Source of the DNA: Dactylis glomerata
Taxonomy: Eukaryota > Streptophyta > Magnoliopsida > Poales > Poaceae
Assembly (NCBI GenBank): GCA_007115705.1
Contig: QXEO01000464.1
Coordinates: forward strand, 4,037,404 to 4,101,403
Direction of reading: 5' to 3'
Length of the DNA stretch: 64,000 nucleotides
Below are positions 21,617 through 33,300 of the stretch, piece after piece. Position 1 is the stretch's first letter, and every line of letters begins with the position of its first letter. The translations under genes and the position numbers were made by a program. Below the pieces are notes generated by a model. The model did not search any database. It was given only the letters and a program-made list of their open reading frames with translations, and had not been told where the DNA came from.

Positions 21617-23050
21617 GCTCGTGCTACTGTGTGATGAGTGTCCGTTGGAGGATAAGGCGCGCTGCTACTCCGACACGCCGTGTGGACTCCAGATTCTCGA
21701 GGATAGCAGCAAAGCCAGTAGGTACCTTGACAGTTAAAACATTTCACTTCCATCGCCATCAGAGATAGAGGACACAGCATATCGACTGTGAAAACTCACA
21801 AATATTCTGATTAGAGAAGAGACGTATGTGTCTAAAAAGGAATGTGAAATAGCAAAAGAGTTTGTAGAATCACCATCACAGAGGGAAGACACAGCATATC
21901 GACTGTGAAACCTTACAAATGTTCTGAGCAGAGTATGAAACAGCAAAATGTTTGTGGAGTCTGTCAGACAACCTCTGGGCCACCCTGCACCAGGGTTAGC
22001 TGGGCAGGAACGATCCTCTACAGCTTGCAGGATTGCACCCATCAGGAGAACCCTAGCCGTTAATCACGCTCTGGCCCAGAGGTCAGAATGCATCAACCAG
22101 ACTTGAGTGCTTGCCTCCTTATTGGTAAAGGATGCAGCGGTACGAGCCTATAGAACAGATCCTGTTCAAGTAAGGTCGTGCTACAAGCATTCAGTCTCCG
22201 CCTTATATGCTGGTCGCGCTGCTACTAAACTTCCGAGGTGGGACTAAAGTTTCCCACCGGACGCCTCACTCCTCTGTGGTACGAGCTTGCGGTGAGATTC
22301 GGGAGTCATGGGCCGTGTAGTGGGCTTGTAAAACAGAGATGGCCCAGCGGATCCGACAAAAATATCTTCCATCCTATCGTCCTTTTTCCATTTCGTTGCG
22401 GAGAGGCTTCAACTCGTGACGAAACATTGTCCAATCGGAGCGCAATCAGTCTGGTAGTACCAATCTTCCCTCCGCCCTGTCAACTGAACTTTCTGCTGAC
22501 ATGGAAGTCCCATGGTAGAAGCTTAGAAGGCATCATCCACAGTATGGCATTTCAGGTGTAATATCATCTCTATGTCACATACACAACACATCTCAGATGT
22601 TAGCTAAATTCGTTACTGTGCATAGCTGTGAGCTAACAGGTTGTTTATGAGCCACGCCAAATTATGAATACCAACACGAGAGGTCCAAAACTATGTACCA
22701 TTCAAAGGACAATAAAACTGTGCCATTCCACATACAAGTGAATGATTAAAATCGAGTATACCTTAATCTGCACATACAGCTACATTGCCTGCTTTCCAGG
22801 AATCCGGAAATACAACAAAAAATATTGCTTGTGGCTGTTGTACGATTCAAGAGGACAACAAGCTTATTAAGTATGCTCTGCTTCTCACAACACATTACAG
22901 AAATGCACTGCTTTAAGTTCTGCTGCTCTTCAGATCTAGAGGCAGTCCAAATTACACCCCAGCCTCCCAAGCAACAACTGGGTGATGTTCGGAGCAAAAA
23001 CAGGAAAGCAACTAAAACCACATCTGCCGATGGGGGACGTAAAGTAAATC
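21617..23050. other. Intergenic: upstream region of the DUF7734-like gene and 3' side of NDUFS1
   Basis: No gene was recognised. About 21755-21870 and 21872-21962 are two diverged copies of one sequence (both contain CACAGCATATCGACTGTGAAA). TGGGCC/TGGGCT motifs, known as site II elements in promoters of organelle and housekeeping genes, occur close together at about 22308-22345 on either strand. They could belong to the promoter of the minus-strand gene. The last about 300 bp before 23051 are probably the NDUFS1 3' UTR. Confidence 0.4.
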
Positions 23051-26000
23051 TCACTTCTTCAACAAGGTTGCACTGCACTGAGCCATTATCTTCGAGGCTC
23101 GTGTGATTGCGTCGGTCATATAGAAGTTCTCCACGGCAGTTTTAAATGGAGCTGTGCTCACTTGTTGCTTTACCGGAGGCTTCACCTCAGCAGAGATGGT
23201 CGATGGCTCCCTCTCGTCTACATGCACAAGGTTTGGGGCCACCATACTAATGCGGCTCCTCACACCTGCGACGCTGTCGTAAGGCAGTGGAGCCCCGGCG
23301 ACCTCTGAAAGAGCACGGATGATCTTCCAGTCATCCCTAGCATCGCCAACTGTAGGAACAGCTGGGATGGTCCACTGGGTGCATCCCTCAGTGTTCTCGT
23401 AGGTACCTTCTTTCTCGCTGAATGCTGAAGACGGCAGAATAACATTGGCCCTGTAGACAGCCTTATCACCATGGTGCCCCTGGTAAACAACAAAGGCATC
23501 CTCTGGAACGTTGTCCAAGTTTATGTCATCAGCTCCCATCAGGTAGAGAAACTTTGCAGACTTGACGCTCTCAGTAGGATTAGCAACAAGGCCCAGGTCA
23601 AGAGCTGCTGCCTGTGCTGCGTGGAGCAATAGGACATTAAGACCATTCCAGTCTGGTCTTGTCACGTTGAACTTCTTGGCTACAGTTTCAATTGTTGAAA
23701 ATACAGCATCCTGGTCTTCCCGCTCAAATAACCCTGCTCCAGCGATGATGACTGGATTTTTCGCAGACTGCAGAACTGAACAGAAAGGATGCCGGCCCTC
23801 AGCAATTTCAACAAGGGTCTGGGGCCCTGTGCCAAGATGCTGATGGTCATAGTTGAAATCTGCTGGAGGACCAATGTAGCCCACCTTTGCTTGTGTTGCT
23901 CGAACAGTCTTCTGAATCCTTGCATTGACTATAGCAGCTTCAACTCTAGGCTGTTATGTGGAACACAAAAAAGATGTTACTGTTATTCACAATGAAAAAT
24001 TATCTGCAGAATGTGACTGAAAAGAAGGGGTAGCCAAAAATAGCACATCTCAATTCCTTGGTCTAACAAGATGAATATATATCTGGCTGGCAAACATATT
24101 AGTACATTTAATGATGATTCACTGTTTCAATATACACAAAGTCAACAGAACTACAGAAGTAACTGGGTTATTTAGAACCATCAGCTGCATTATAGAAATT
24201 GGTATACTATATAGTATTTAGTCCCTCCAGTCCGAAGTGTATAAGGCATATTCTGTTTTGTTAGGACATCGGTTTGGCTGAGAATTACTGTTAATATGTA
24301 GTATATGCGATCCAAAGCCACATTCATAAGTAAGTACTTTTGAACATGAATCTAGTAACCATCCATTGCATGTCACATAAACCAAATATTAACAAGGCAA
24401 CTCTTGGTCAAATATTTATCTTAATGACAGAAACTATGACTTATGTTACTTAAACATAACAATTGCAAAAGAAGAAAATGCTAACAGGCAACATATAATT
24501 AAAGACTACTTTGTGCTTCATGTGTTCTGTTCTGTGGTGTGAAATATTTCTGTGATAGGGTCTTCTACAACTTCTAGCAAGAGTTCTATGGTATGGCTCT
24601 AGAAAAGATGCTTTTAGCACATCCACGAGTAACAAAATAAAACTGCATTTATACACCACCAGAATGTCAAACTAAGGCTAAATGATTACAGAGCAGAGCA
24701 TACTGTTAGATAAGCAAAATAATGAAGAAAATGGCCAGTACATACATTTATGAGCAAGAGAAAAAAATCCTACCTGTGTACCAACCAAAAGGAAGACATC
24801 AGCTTTCTCAAGCCCAGCGATACTAGTATTCATTAGGTAGTTTGATCGGAGATCTGCTGGTGGATTCGGACCATTTCCCTCACAGAGCACCTTATCTGAA
24901 CCCATTTTGTTGACAAAATCTTTCAATGCCATCATGGACTCTGCATCAGAAAGTTTGCCAGCTACTCCAGTAATTTCTTCTGGTTTAACTTGGTTCAAAA
25001 CCTCAGCAACAACCGAAATAGCATCACGCCATGTCACTGCCTTAAACCTGCCATCAGAACCACGAATCATAGGATCATTTAGTCTTTGCCTCTTCAGACC
25101 ATCATAGCAAAACCGTGTTTTGTCAGATATCCACTCCTCGTTGATATCCTGCAAGGATTTGGAAAGGGAGGATGTTAAATCAAGTATTCATTTTCATGGC
25201 ACATACAATAGTAGGTTATGTAGTGAAGGTTCAACCAACAAGCTGCTGGAGAGGTTCATGCAACCGCTATAACGTTCTTGAAAGAACAGGCGCACCTAGC
25301 ACCTAGTTGCCGACTACTCGGGCAGTCGGGCTAGCCAAGAGCAGGAAAAGTAGCAGGGTGGTGCAATGTGCAGTGCCTAGATGCAGTCTACACGCGCTAG
25401 GCAACCTTTTACAACAGGTTTTGCAGATATTATGGGGGAATCATAACACGGTTAAGACATCATGAAATAGCAGGCAGCGCAACCATATCGCCATTACCAA
25501 CAAAAATCACACAAAACTGAGTAAAATTGCAACAGGATCTGCAAGCAAACCTCATTGATACGTGGAACAATGCGCATAACTTCAGGACCCCTGCTGTCAA
25601 CTCTTATGTTTGAACCCACTGCATCGGTGACATCAATAGTCTCAGTGCCCTTCAGCTCCCAGTTCCTAGCTTTAAATGCAAATGGCTTGGATGTAAGAGC
25701 TCCAACGGGGCAGATATCAATCACATTTCCAGATAGTTCACTTGTCATAAGCTTCTCCACATATGTTCCAATTTCTTCACCACTGCCACGACCTAACATA
25801 CCGAGGTCTTGAACACCAGCAACCTCAGAGGCAAACCTGACACACCTGTAAGAACAGAGAAATTCGAAAGTTACAAACCCAGCTAATGTAAACAAACTTG
25901 AGCTTGCACAAGTAGCTAAAACCATTTTCTACAAAGGGCGATGTTACACTGTAACAGCAAAAGAATGCATGGAAAATCATATGATAACTAAGAACCAGCA

Positions 26001-27437
26001 AAATGCCCACACTGATGCACCATATAAAGGTTTGAAGGAATGTTTGGTTCCAAAAAGTTTTTAGCTTCAGTAGGAGTCATTGTTATAATGATAATCTCTT
26101 AATCTTATGACGCTAAAAAAATGGCAAATGAGGTACTCAAAACATTGACAAAGAATAATCTCCTAATCTTATGATAGCCATGAAATTATTTGAAGGGGAT
26201 AGTCATACAAATTTAACAACAAGCACCAAACACATCACCTTGTACACTGGATGCAACGGGTCATCACGGTCTTCACCAAAGGGCCCAGATTCTTGTCCAC
26301 CACTGAGCGCTTCATATCGGTGAAACGACCGCGGTCAGAACCAAAGGCCATAGACTGATCCTGGAGGTCGCACTCCCCGCCCTGATCACAGATTGGGCAA
26401 TCCAGGGGATGGTTCATCAACAGGAACTCCATGACACCCTCCCTCGCCTTCTTTGCAATTGGTGTGTTTGTCTTGATCTTCATCCCTAATCCAACAAGAC
26501 ACTCCAAGGTTAGGAACTCTCGTGAATTCTTAGTAGAAATCGCCACACTGGAGTGATCTTTCACCGCGGTAATCACTAAGTAAGTTGATGTTTCTAGCTT
26601 CTACGACGAGTACATGCTTATTAAAGGCAATCTACGCAAGAGTACTAAAAATGCTGATTGCATAGACGTTTGGGAGCTGAGTGGATCTGAGGCTGATGAG
26701 CACAGCACAAGTAAACCAGACAATATGGCACGTTTTGCAACCTGAAACAACGCACTGTGAAATAATCATTCGGTACCTCAACAATCACTGACTAAGTTGA
26801 TGTTTCTAGTTAGTACAACCAGTATACTGATTAAAAGAGTCTACACAAGACGCCTAAAATGCTGATTACTGGGACGTCTAGGAGCTGAATGGATCTGAGA
26901 GACTGATGCACAGTTGCACACAGCACAAGCAAGACAGACCAGTATTGCTCATGTTGCAACCTGAAACAACGCACACAGTATGCCGCGAACCGAAATGGGC
27001 TGGAAGAGCAAAGTCTGACCTGGTAGCGCGGGCATGGCGCATGACGCGACGGGCTTGGGCGACTTCTCGACCTCGACGAGGCACATGCGGCAGTTCCCGG
27101 CGATGGAGAGGCGGCTGTGGTAGCAGAAGCGCGGGATATCGACGCCGGCGACCTCGCAGGCCTGGAGCACGGAGAAGCCCTTGGGGATCCGCACGGCGTG
27201 CCCGTCGACGAACACCTCGAGCGCGTCCTCCGGGTTGGCGGGCAGCTCCACGCGCGCGCCGCCCACGGGCTCCCGCGGCGGCGGCAGCTCCGGGTCGGCG
27301 GGCGCCACGGCGGCCCCGGCCTCCGGGGAGCCCGCGGAGGCGGTCGGGGAGATCCAGCGGCAGGAGGCGGCCACCGCGGGGTTGCGGGACGGGAGGTAGG
27401 GTTTGGATTGGCGGAGCGCCCGCGCGAGGAAGGCCAT
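23051..27437 (-). CDS. NDUFS1: NADH:ubiquinone oxidoreductase 75-kDa Fe-S subunit, mitochondrial
   Basis: Core subunit of respiratory complex I. It carries electrons through one 2Fe-2S and two 4Fe-4S centres in the matrix arm. Five exons on the minus strand: 27437-27020, 26485-26239, 25845-25551, 25148-24774 and 23950-23051. All junctions are GT-AG and in frame, giving 744 aa, the usual plant length. An N-terminal presequence (MAFLARALRQSKPYLPSR) fits mitochondrial import. 2Fe-2S ligands are C105, C116, C119 and C133. The His/Cys cluster is H165, C169, C172, C178 (HPLDCPICDQGGEC). The third cluster is C217, C220, C223 and C267 (CPVGALTSKP). The molybdopterin-oxidoreductase-like domain follows to the end (SATLLKK). 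No lesion was seen. An in-frame ATG at 27683 could extend the N-terminus by 82 residues, but the extension is proline-rich and unlike a presequence, so 27437 is preferred. Confidence 0.96.
24218..24365. repeat. MITE-like fragment in NDUFS1 intron 4
   Basis: The phrase GTCCCTCCAGTCCGAAGTGT followed by ATAAGGCATATTCTG resembles one end of Triticeae Stowaway-type MITEs, which carry CTCCCTCC ends. The other end is not evident, so it is a truncated or decayed copy within the intron at 23951-24773. Confidence 0.35.
26571..26976. repeat. Tandem duplication inside NDUFS1 intron 1
   Basis: Two diverged copies (about 26571-26755 and 26783-26976) share AAGTTGATGTTTCTAG, AAATGCTGATT, GGAGCTGA-TGGATCTGAG, CACAGCACAAG and CAACCTGAAACAACGCAC, in the same order. 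The period is about 212 bp. The second copy abuts exon 1. Both lie fully inside the intron 26486-27019, and coding sequence is unaffected. Confidence 0.85.
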
Positions 27438-27708
27438 GGCGGCGGCGGAGGCGAGGCGATTTGGATCGCGCGGAGGGGGACGGGGAGGGGGGAGACCTCG
27501 TGCCCTGGGCTCGGCTGGTGTGGTGTGGGTGGAGATGGGGGTCTCTCGGGAGTGGAGGCGGCTGCTACGTGCACCGGAGGATCGGTGACAGGTGGGGTCG
27601 GAAGAGAACTGGGACCTGAGTGCAGTGAGAGGAAGGATCTGTGGGGTGGGAGAGGCCGCGTGGGCGTTGCGGCTTGTGCACACCGTGTGGAGATGCCTGG
27701 ATGGACGT

Positions 27709-28047
27709 AAGGGTGCAGGTGGGACTCCGCACCATACCGCATATGTTAAGTGGGTGAGTCCACTAAATTTACACGGTACCCACTATCCTATATATACCTA
27801 TATATACTCGCAAATATGTTGTTATAATTTTAGCAAATAGCATGACAGATATAGCCGGCATCGCTCCGCAACTCTTGATGTTTACATTTATTTGTGACCT
27901 AGACGAAGATATGTGAGATAATGTGGGAAGTCGGATAGTCCACTTATCTCCTTTAATTTTAATACTTGCCCGTGGGTACCCGCTTAACGTATTATGTGAG
28001 CTTGAGTAGTGGGCGCCGTGGGTAGCCCGCACCCACCTGCATCGTGA
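27709..28047. mobile_element. Mutator-like MITE just upstream of NDUFS1
   Basis: A 339-bp segment flanked by identical 9-mers GATGGACGT (27700-27708 and 28048-28056). A 9-bp duplication is characteristic of Mutator-like elements. Near the ends TGCAGGTGGG (about 27714-27723) and its reverse complement CCCACCTGCA (28032-28041) form an imperfect terminal inverted repeat. Internal ACTTAACATATG-type phrases are also inverted between the two halves. It has no coding capacity. It lies 270 bp upstream of the NDUFS1 start codon and contains a TATATATA-rich stretch (27787-27806). Confidence 0.55.
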
Positions 28048-28056
28048 GATGGACGT

Positions 28057-28514
28057 GGTGCATACACGAGGACGGTGAATGGTTGGTCAAAATGCTTAGA
28101 ATCGATCCTTTTCTAAAACTTCAACGCAAAATAAATCAGATTTGTAAATTTTTTACGATCTGACCATTTCGCATGACGCCTAACCGTAGGGCGCCATAGT
28201 TAGATTATATGGCGCCGTAGGCTAAAATGCCATGCAATTTAACCATGACGATGTGTCCCATAACGCCATGCAGAAAAAGTTATTTTGTAAAATTCTTATG
28301 GAACCGGTTTATTTTGTGCTTAAGTTTCAGAAAAGGGTTAATTTTAGTAATTTTCACAAATGGTTCGGGAGAGCTGGCTGGCATAGTCTCCCCTTTCCTG
28401 GAGTCGTTGAGATGTGAGGCCACTAGAAATTGCAGGTTAGCAGTCAAGGGATCTATATGTAACCGTGTGTATTGTATGATCATTGTTGAAAATGCGCTGG
28501 ATTTTCTTGGTGTG
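28057..28514. other. Intergenic, no gene seen
   Basis: Mixed-composition sequence with two GGCGCC-containing phrases (about 28189 and 28211) in inverted context. Nothing could be assigned. Confidence 0.4.
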
Positions 28515-28788
28515 GATTTTTTTAACACAGTATAACATAAACACTCACAAGCACGCACGTATACTCACCTCTCTATGAATGGATGTACGCACACCCTATC
28601 CCTATGATCATCATTGGCGCCTCGTTGTTGATAAGCACGTCACCTACCACTAAAAGAATATCGTCGGATAATCTTGAAATAAATTCAGATAAATGCAAGC
28701 GCCCATGCTAAGACTTAGATCTAGGTGGACTGGTTCCACCGTAGGGAACCCAAGTCAATGCACGCATGTGTGCTCTCCACACGCCCAA
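28515..28788 (-). mobile_element. Au-SINE-like retroposon copy, decayed
   Basis: On the minus strand it contains, in order, phrases remembered from the Triticeae Au SINE: CGCTTGCATTTATCTGAA, TTTATTTCAAGATTATCCG, GACGAGGCGCC-like AACGAGGCGCC, CATAGGGATAGGGTGTGCGT, and an end ACTGTGTTAAAAAAA. The tRNA-related promoter part is degraded. No clear target duplication was found. Confidence 0.55.
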
Positions 28789-28792
28789 ATAA

Positions 28793-29077
28793 GGGAAAAT
28801 TATGTTTTTAACACATTATTTTGTAACTATTTTGCTTTTGCCACTTAAAATATTGATATTTTGCTTTTACCCACCGGTTCTTGGTAACACATCATTTTTT
28901 GCCCTCTGTGGCATGTACGGCAAAAGCAATTTCAATTTGCTTATGCCCAGTGTGTTGTTGCTTTGCTTTCGCTTTTGCCCCTTTCTTGGATACAATGAGG
29001 AAACGACAAAATGTCAAATTTTAGAGTGGCAAAAACAAAATAGGCAAAACTAGTGTAGCAACAACAAAATTTCCCCC
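28793..29077. mobile_element. Tourist-like MITE candidate
   Basis: 285 bp bounded by TAA (28790-28792 and 29078-29080), with imperfect inverted ends GGGAAAATTATGTTT and the complement of AACAAAATTTCCCCC. TAA-type 3-bp duplications and G-rich ends fit the PIF/Harbinger (Tourist) group. It has no coding capacity. Confidence 0.45.
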
Positions 29078-29324
29078 TAATAACAGGAGTTTCAGATGCA
29101 TGTTTCTATAGAAGTGCAGAGGTAGGCAGGGCTACGTATGTGTAAGAGCATCTCCGACGAAGTCCCTAAATCAATGTCATCATTAAAATCGTCAAAGTCC
29201 TTGAAAAGGAGCAAAAAAAGTGCTCCCCTCCAAGCAGGGGCGGAGCTGCATAGGCGGTATCTGATGCACATGAGAGCCAAGAATTTTTTTAATAGTATTT
29301 ATGAACTTAATAAGGCTAATGCAT

Positions 29325-29592
29325 CATGCTAGACTATATAGCTATGCCATGTCATTTTAGAGCCATCATAGAGACTACTCATATAATAGATGGCTATTAG
29401 GTTAGCTCTTGAATGAGATTTAATTACTTAATGCATGCATGCTATCGGCCCCATGCTCCATGCAAGCTCCTTTTTTCTTGTTTCTTGTGCTATAGCCGAC
29501 ATACAAGGGAAGAGCCGGGTCTCTGCTCTCTCCTCTTTTCTCTCTCCTCTATATAGGATTTTTGATGACATGGCACATGCTATAGCATGTTG
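29325..29592. mobile_element. MITE-like inverted-repeat element
   Basis: The left end (CATGCTAGACTATATAGCTA then TGCCATGTCAT, 29325-29355) is mirrored by the right end (ATGACATGGCACATGCTATA then GCATG, 29565-29589), leaving a roughly 270-bp unit. The interior is AT-rich and non-coding, with a TATATAGG motif near 29550. The superfamily is uncertain; no target duplication was resolved. Confidence 0.5.
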
Positions 29593-30379
29593 ACTAGGTT
29601 TATTATACTTGCTTTAAGAAACATGCATCATGGAAGCCATATATTCAGCTTACAAGGCAACAAACCTGAAAAGGCTTATGTTATGTTCAAAAGATGGTTT
29701 AGGAAAACTTCGGCTCTAGCTCAACCACTACCTCAAAGCATGGTCCCCAACAACAAAGGCGAAAGGAAAGGGTTCATCATTCTCTTTCTTTCTATAGTAG
29801 TTCTGATCATTTGCATAACCCTAAATCCACAAATTTTACTTTATCATGCACCAACTTATAAAACCAATTTAACATGCAACCGTCGATCTCTCTGCATAGT
29901 AGGGGCTCAAGCAGCGAGCACAAATGAAACTCCAAGCATGTCGGCACCACAAAGGCGAGTCTCCTTGGCACAGAGCTTAAAAAGCACCATCGAGAGAGTA
30001 ACACGACCTCGAGCAAGCAACTGAGCATGTCGGGGCTCAAACTCTGGATGTTGCTAGCCTCACGCTGAGATGGTCAAGAATGAATACACCAAGACAACAT
30101 ATGTATAGTATAGAGGACATAGAAACGAAAAGCCATACTCAAGGGATTAGCTAATTACAACATGAGTTATCATGGAATTAGTTCGGGGAGCTCAATAGTT
30201 ACGGACATGCCCACTAAAGAGAAATAATTGGCACTAATTTGGTCTCCAGGTTTCGATGGGAGATGAGTAGTCCTTGAGGTTAACGGAGAAATGGTCTGTT
30301 TTTTTAACTGAACCTGCGGTCAAATGGACATGAGCCAGACTTTGTTAGAGGGGAGCATGGGTCAAACTTTCATAACATA
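29593..30379. other. Intergenic, no supported gene
   Basis: A 145-codon open frame at 29587-30024 shows no recognisable domain apart from one hydrophobic stretch (FIILFLSIVVLIICITL). Without a homologue or splice support it is not called as a gene. Confidence 0.35.
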
Positions 30380-33300
30380 TTTCGATAAAGGGATTTTTAT
30401 TACTTAAAGAGTTTTAAGCAGTATTACACCCGGCCTCTGCATAACAAAGATGCACACATCCACCATCACACCAGAATCCGGTAGTACTAAAAAAGTCAAG
30501 AGGCGAATTACATATCAGAATGAGAAATTGTAAACAAGCCTATGGTTGTGGAGGGCCTATCCGAAGACTATTCTGCCATCCATGTCTAGAAAACACATCT
30601 CTCATTATATCCTCAAGTCGCGTGCACACCTCCACAAAGAGGTCGTGAACCTCGTCTGGGTGTAAGGCCGACCATAGCCTGAGTGTGCCTATGCATCTGT
30701 AGATGACCTGCAAGGAAGTATAATTTTTGTCATTAAACACCTTATTATTTCTACATAGCCAAATCGGCCATATCAATGCAATCGCTCCCACCCTAAGAAG
30801 AACTCTGTACTTGTAATCTATACCATTTACCGAGTTCCCAAATATATTGGCAACACTAGTAGGTGGATACAAGCCTGAGGCTGCTTGGGTTATTGACAAT
30901 ATAAAACATGCAAAAATGCAATCAAAAAACAAGTTTTTAATTGTGTCATCATTTGAGCAAAAAACACAAGACTTGCTCCCTTGCCAACTTCGCCTAATAA
31001 GGTTGTCCTTTGTAAGAATAACCCCCCCCCCCGACGTAGATACCATGCAATTTTTTTTGGTTTTTAGTGGTATCTTCGTCTTCCAGATTTTATTATTATT
31101 GATTACTGGTAAGTCTGATTGGATCAATGCATTGTACATGGAAGCCACTGAGAATTTTCCACTCTCATATATATTCCATCAAAATTCATCTTTCCAAGGT
31201 GTTAATTAGATAGTTGCCAGCATTGTAACAAGACATTCCAAGAAGCGAGCCTAGGACCTAACAAATCTCGTCTGAACGTCATGTTAGGAGGGAATCCCTC
31301 CATTACTTTGGAAATTGTATCACCATTGTGACGAACAATGTCATACAAGGCCGGATATTGCTCTCGGAGTGTGGTATTTCCTAACCATTTGTCCTCCCAA
31401 AAGCGAATCTCAGATCCGTCCTTAATCAAAAAACTCCCAAAGCAAAAGAAATGCTTCTTTGTTGCCATGAGGCCAGCCTAGAAGTGTGAATCACCAGGTT
31501 TCCATGTGACTTGTGCCAACGTTTTTGAGGCCACACATTTTTGTTTAAGGATGTTTTGACAAATTCCATCTTGAGTAAGAAACTTGAAGAGCCATTTACC
31601 TAGGAGGGCCATATTTTTGATCTCAAGATCATGAATATCTAACCCTCCTTGGTCCTTTGGACGACATACAACACTCCACTTAACCGGTCTATATTTCTTT
31701 TTCTCACTGTCTCCCTGCCAAAAGAATCTTCATCGAAAATAGTCCAATCTTTTTAAGACTCCTTTTGGTAGAAGGAAGAATGACAACATGTAAAGAACCA
31801 TGTTACTCAGAACTAAATTAATCAGTATCAATCTTCCTCGTATGGATAACAACTTTCCCTTCCAACTGCTTAACCTTAATTGTAGTCTTTCCTCCACAAT
31901 TTTTCATTTGGCATTAGTAAGTCTCTGATAGTGAATTGGTATACCCAAATACCTAATAGGAAATTGACACTGGCTACAGCCAAACAACTCGGCATAAGCT
32001 TGGGTTTCATCTTGAGCCTCGCCAAAAAAAAAAAGTTCACTTTTATGGAAGTTAATTTTGAGTCCCGAAAGTTGCTCATACGCTAAAAGGATTAATTTCA
32101 GATTTCTTGATTTTTCGAGATCATGTTCCATAAACATGATTATACCATTGGCATATTGAAGGATCAATATACCGCCATCGATAAGATGGGGAACCACACC
32201 TTCAATTTGGTCATTAGACTTTGCGCGCTCAATCATGATAGCTAACATATCAGCTACTATATTAAATAGTATCGGTGATAAAGGATCACTTTATCATAGT
32301 CCTTTTTTTTGTTTGGAAGTACTTGTCAATGTCGTCATTGACTTTAATGGCAACACTACCTCCATGAACAAAGCTATTGATGAGAGCACACCACTCTTCA
32401 GAAAAACCTATCATTCTGAGTGTTTGCTGGAGGAAAGACCATTTGACTTTGTCATAGGCTTTCTCGAAATCAATTTTTAAAATAACCCCATTCAACTTCT
32501 TCCTATGCAACTCATAGACTGTCTCATGCAAGATAACCACACCATCTAATATGTTACGTCCTTGCATGAATGCAGTTTGAGACAGGCGAACAACATGATC
32601 GGCCGTGTTATTCAGCCTGATAGTTGCGACTTTAGTGAAAATTTTAAAACTAACATTGAGAAGACATATAGGTAAATATTGTTGGATCCTTCCTGCTTCT
32701 GCAATCTTAGGTAATAAAATAGTCTCACCAAAGTTTAGGCGAAAAAGCTCTAATTGTCTCGAATACAACACACTAAACAAAGCGAGAAGGTCAGATTTGA
32801 TAATTTCCCAGAAAGACTGATAGAACTCTCTGGAAAACCATCCGGACCGGGAGGCCTTGTTGTGCTCCATTTGAAAAACCGCCTTTTTCACTTCCTCCTC
32901 CGAATAGGGAGCGGTGAGTAGGTGATACGTTGCAAACGTATCTGTAATTTTTGATGCTCCATGCTTGTTTTACACCAATTGCTTTATGTTTTGTTTACAC
33001 TTCGTGGCATTTTTATGCATTTTCTGGAACTAACCTACTAACAAGATGCCACAGTGCCAGTTCCTGTTTTCTGCTATTTTTCTATTCCGGATTATTACTA
33101 AAGAAAATATTCTCGAAATTGGACGAAACAAAAGCCAAAGTTCCTATTTTCTGACAGGTTCACGGAGTCCGAAGGGGAGACGAAGTAGGGCAATGAGGTG
33201 GCCACACATAGTGGTGGCGCGAGCCCCCCTAGCCACGCCGCCCCATGGTGTGGGCTCCTGGGGCACCCATGGACCTCGCCCTTCCGCCTATATATTCACA

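Noticed and set aside
22238..22561. 107-codon plus-strand ORF between the DUF7734-like gene and NDUFS1
   Set aside because: No recognisable domain, start context or splice partner.
26831..27742. 303-codon minus-strand ORF and a 237-codon plus-strand ORF over NDUFS1 exon 1
   Set aside because: They are shadow frames of the GC-rich first exon. The true frame is shown by the Fe-S cysteine motifs.
29587..30024. 145-codon ORF with one hydrophobic stretch
   Set aside because: No homologue is recalled, it has no gene-like context, and its composition matches neighbouring intergenic DNA.
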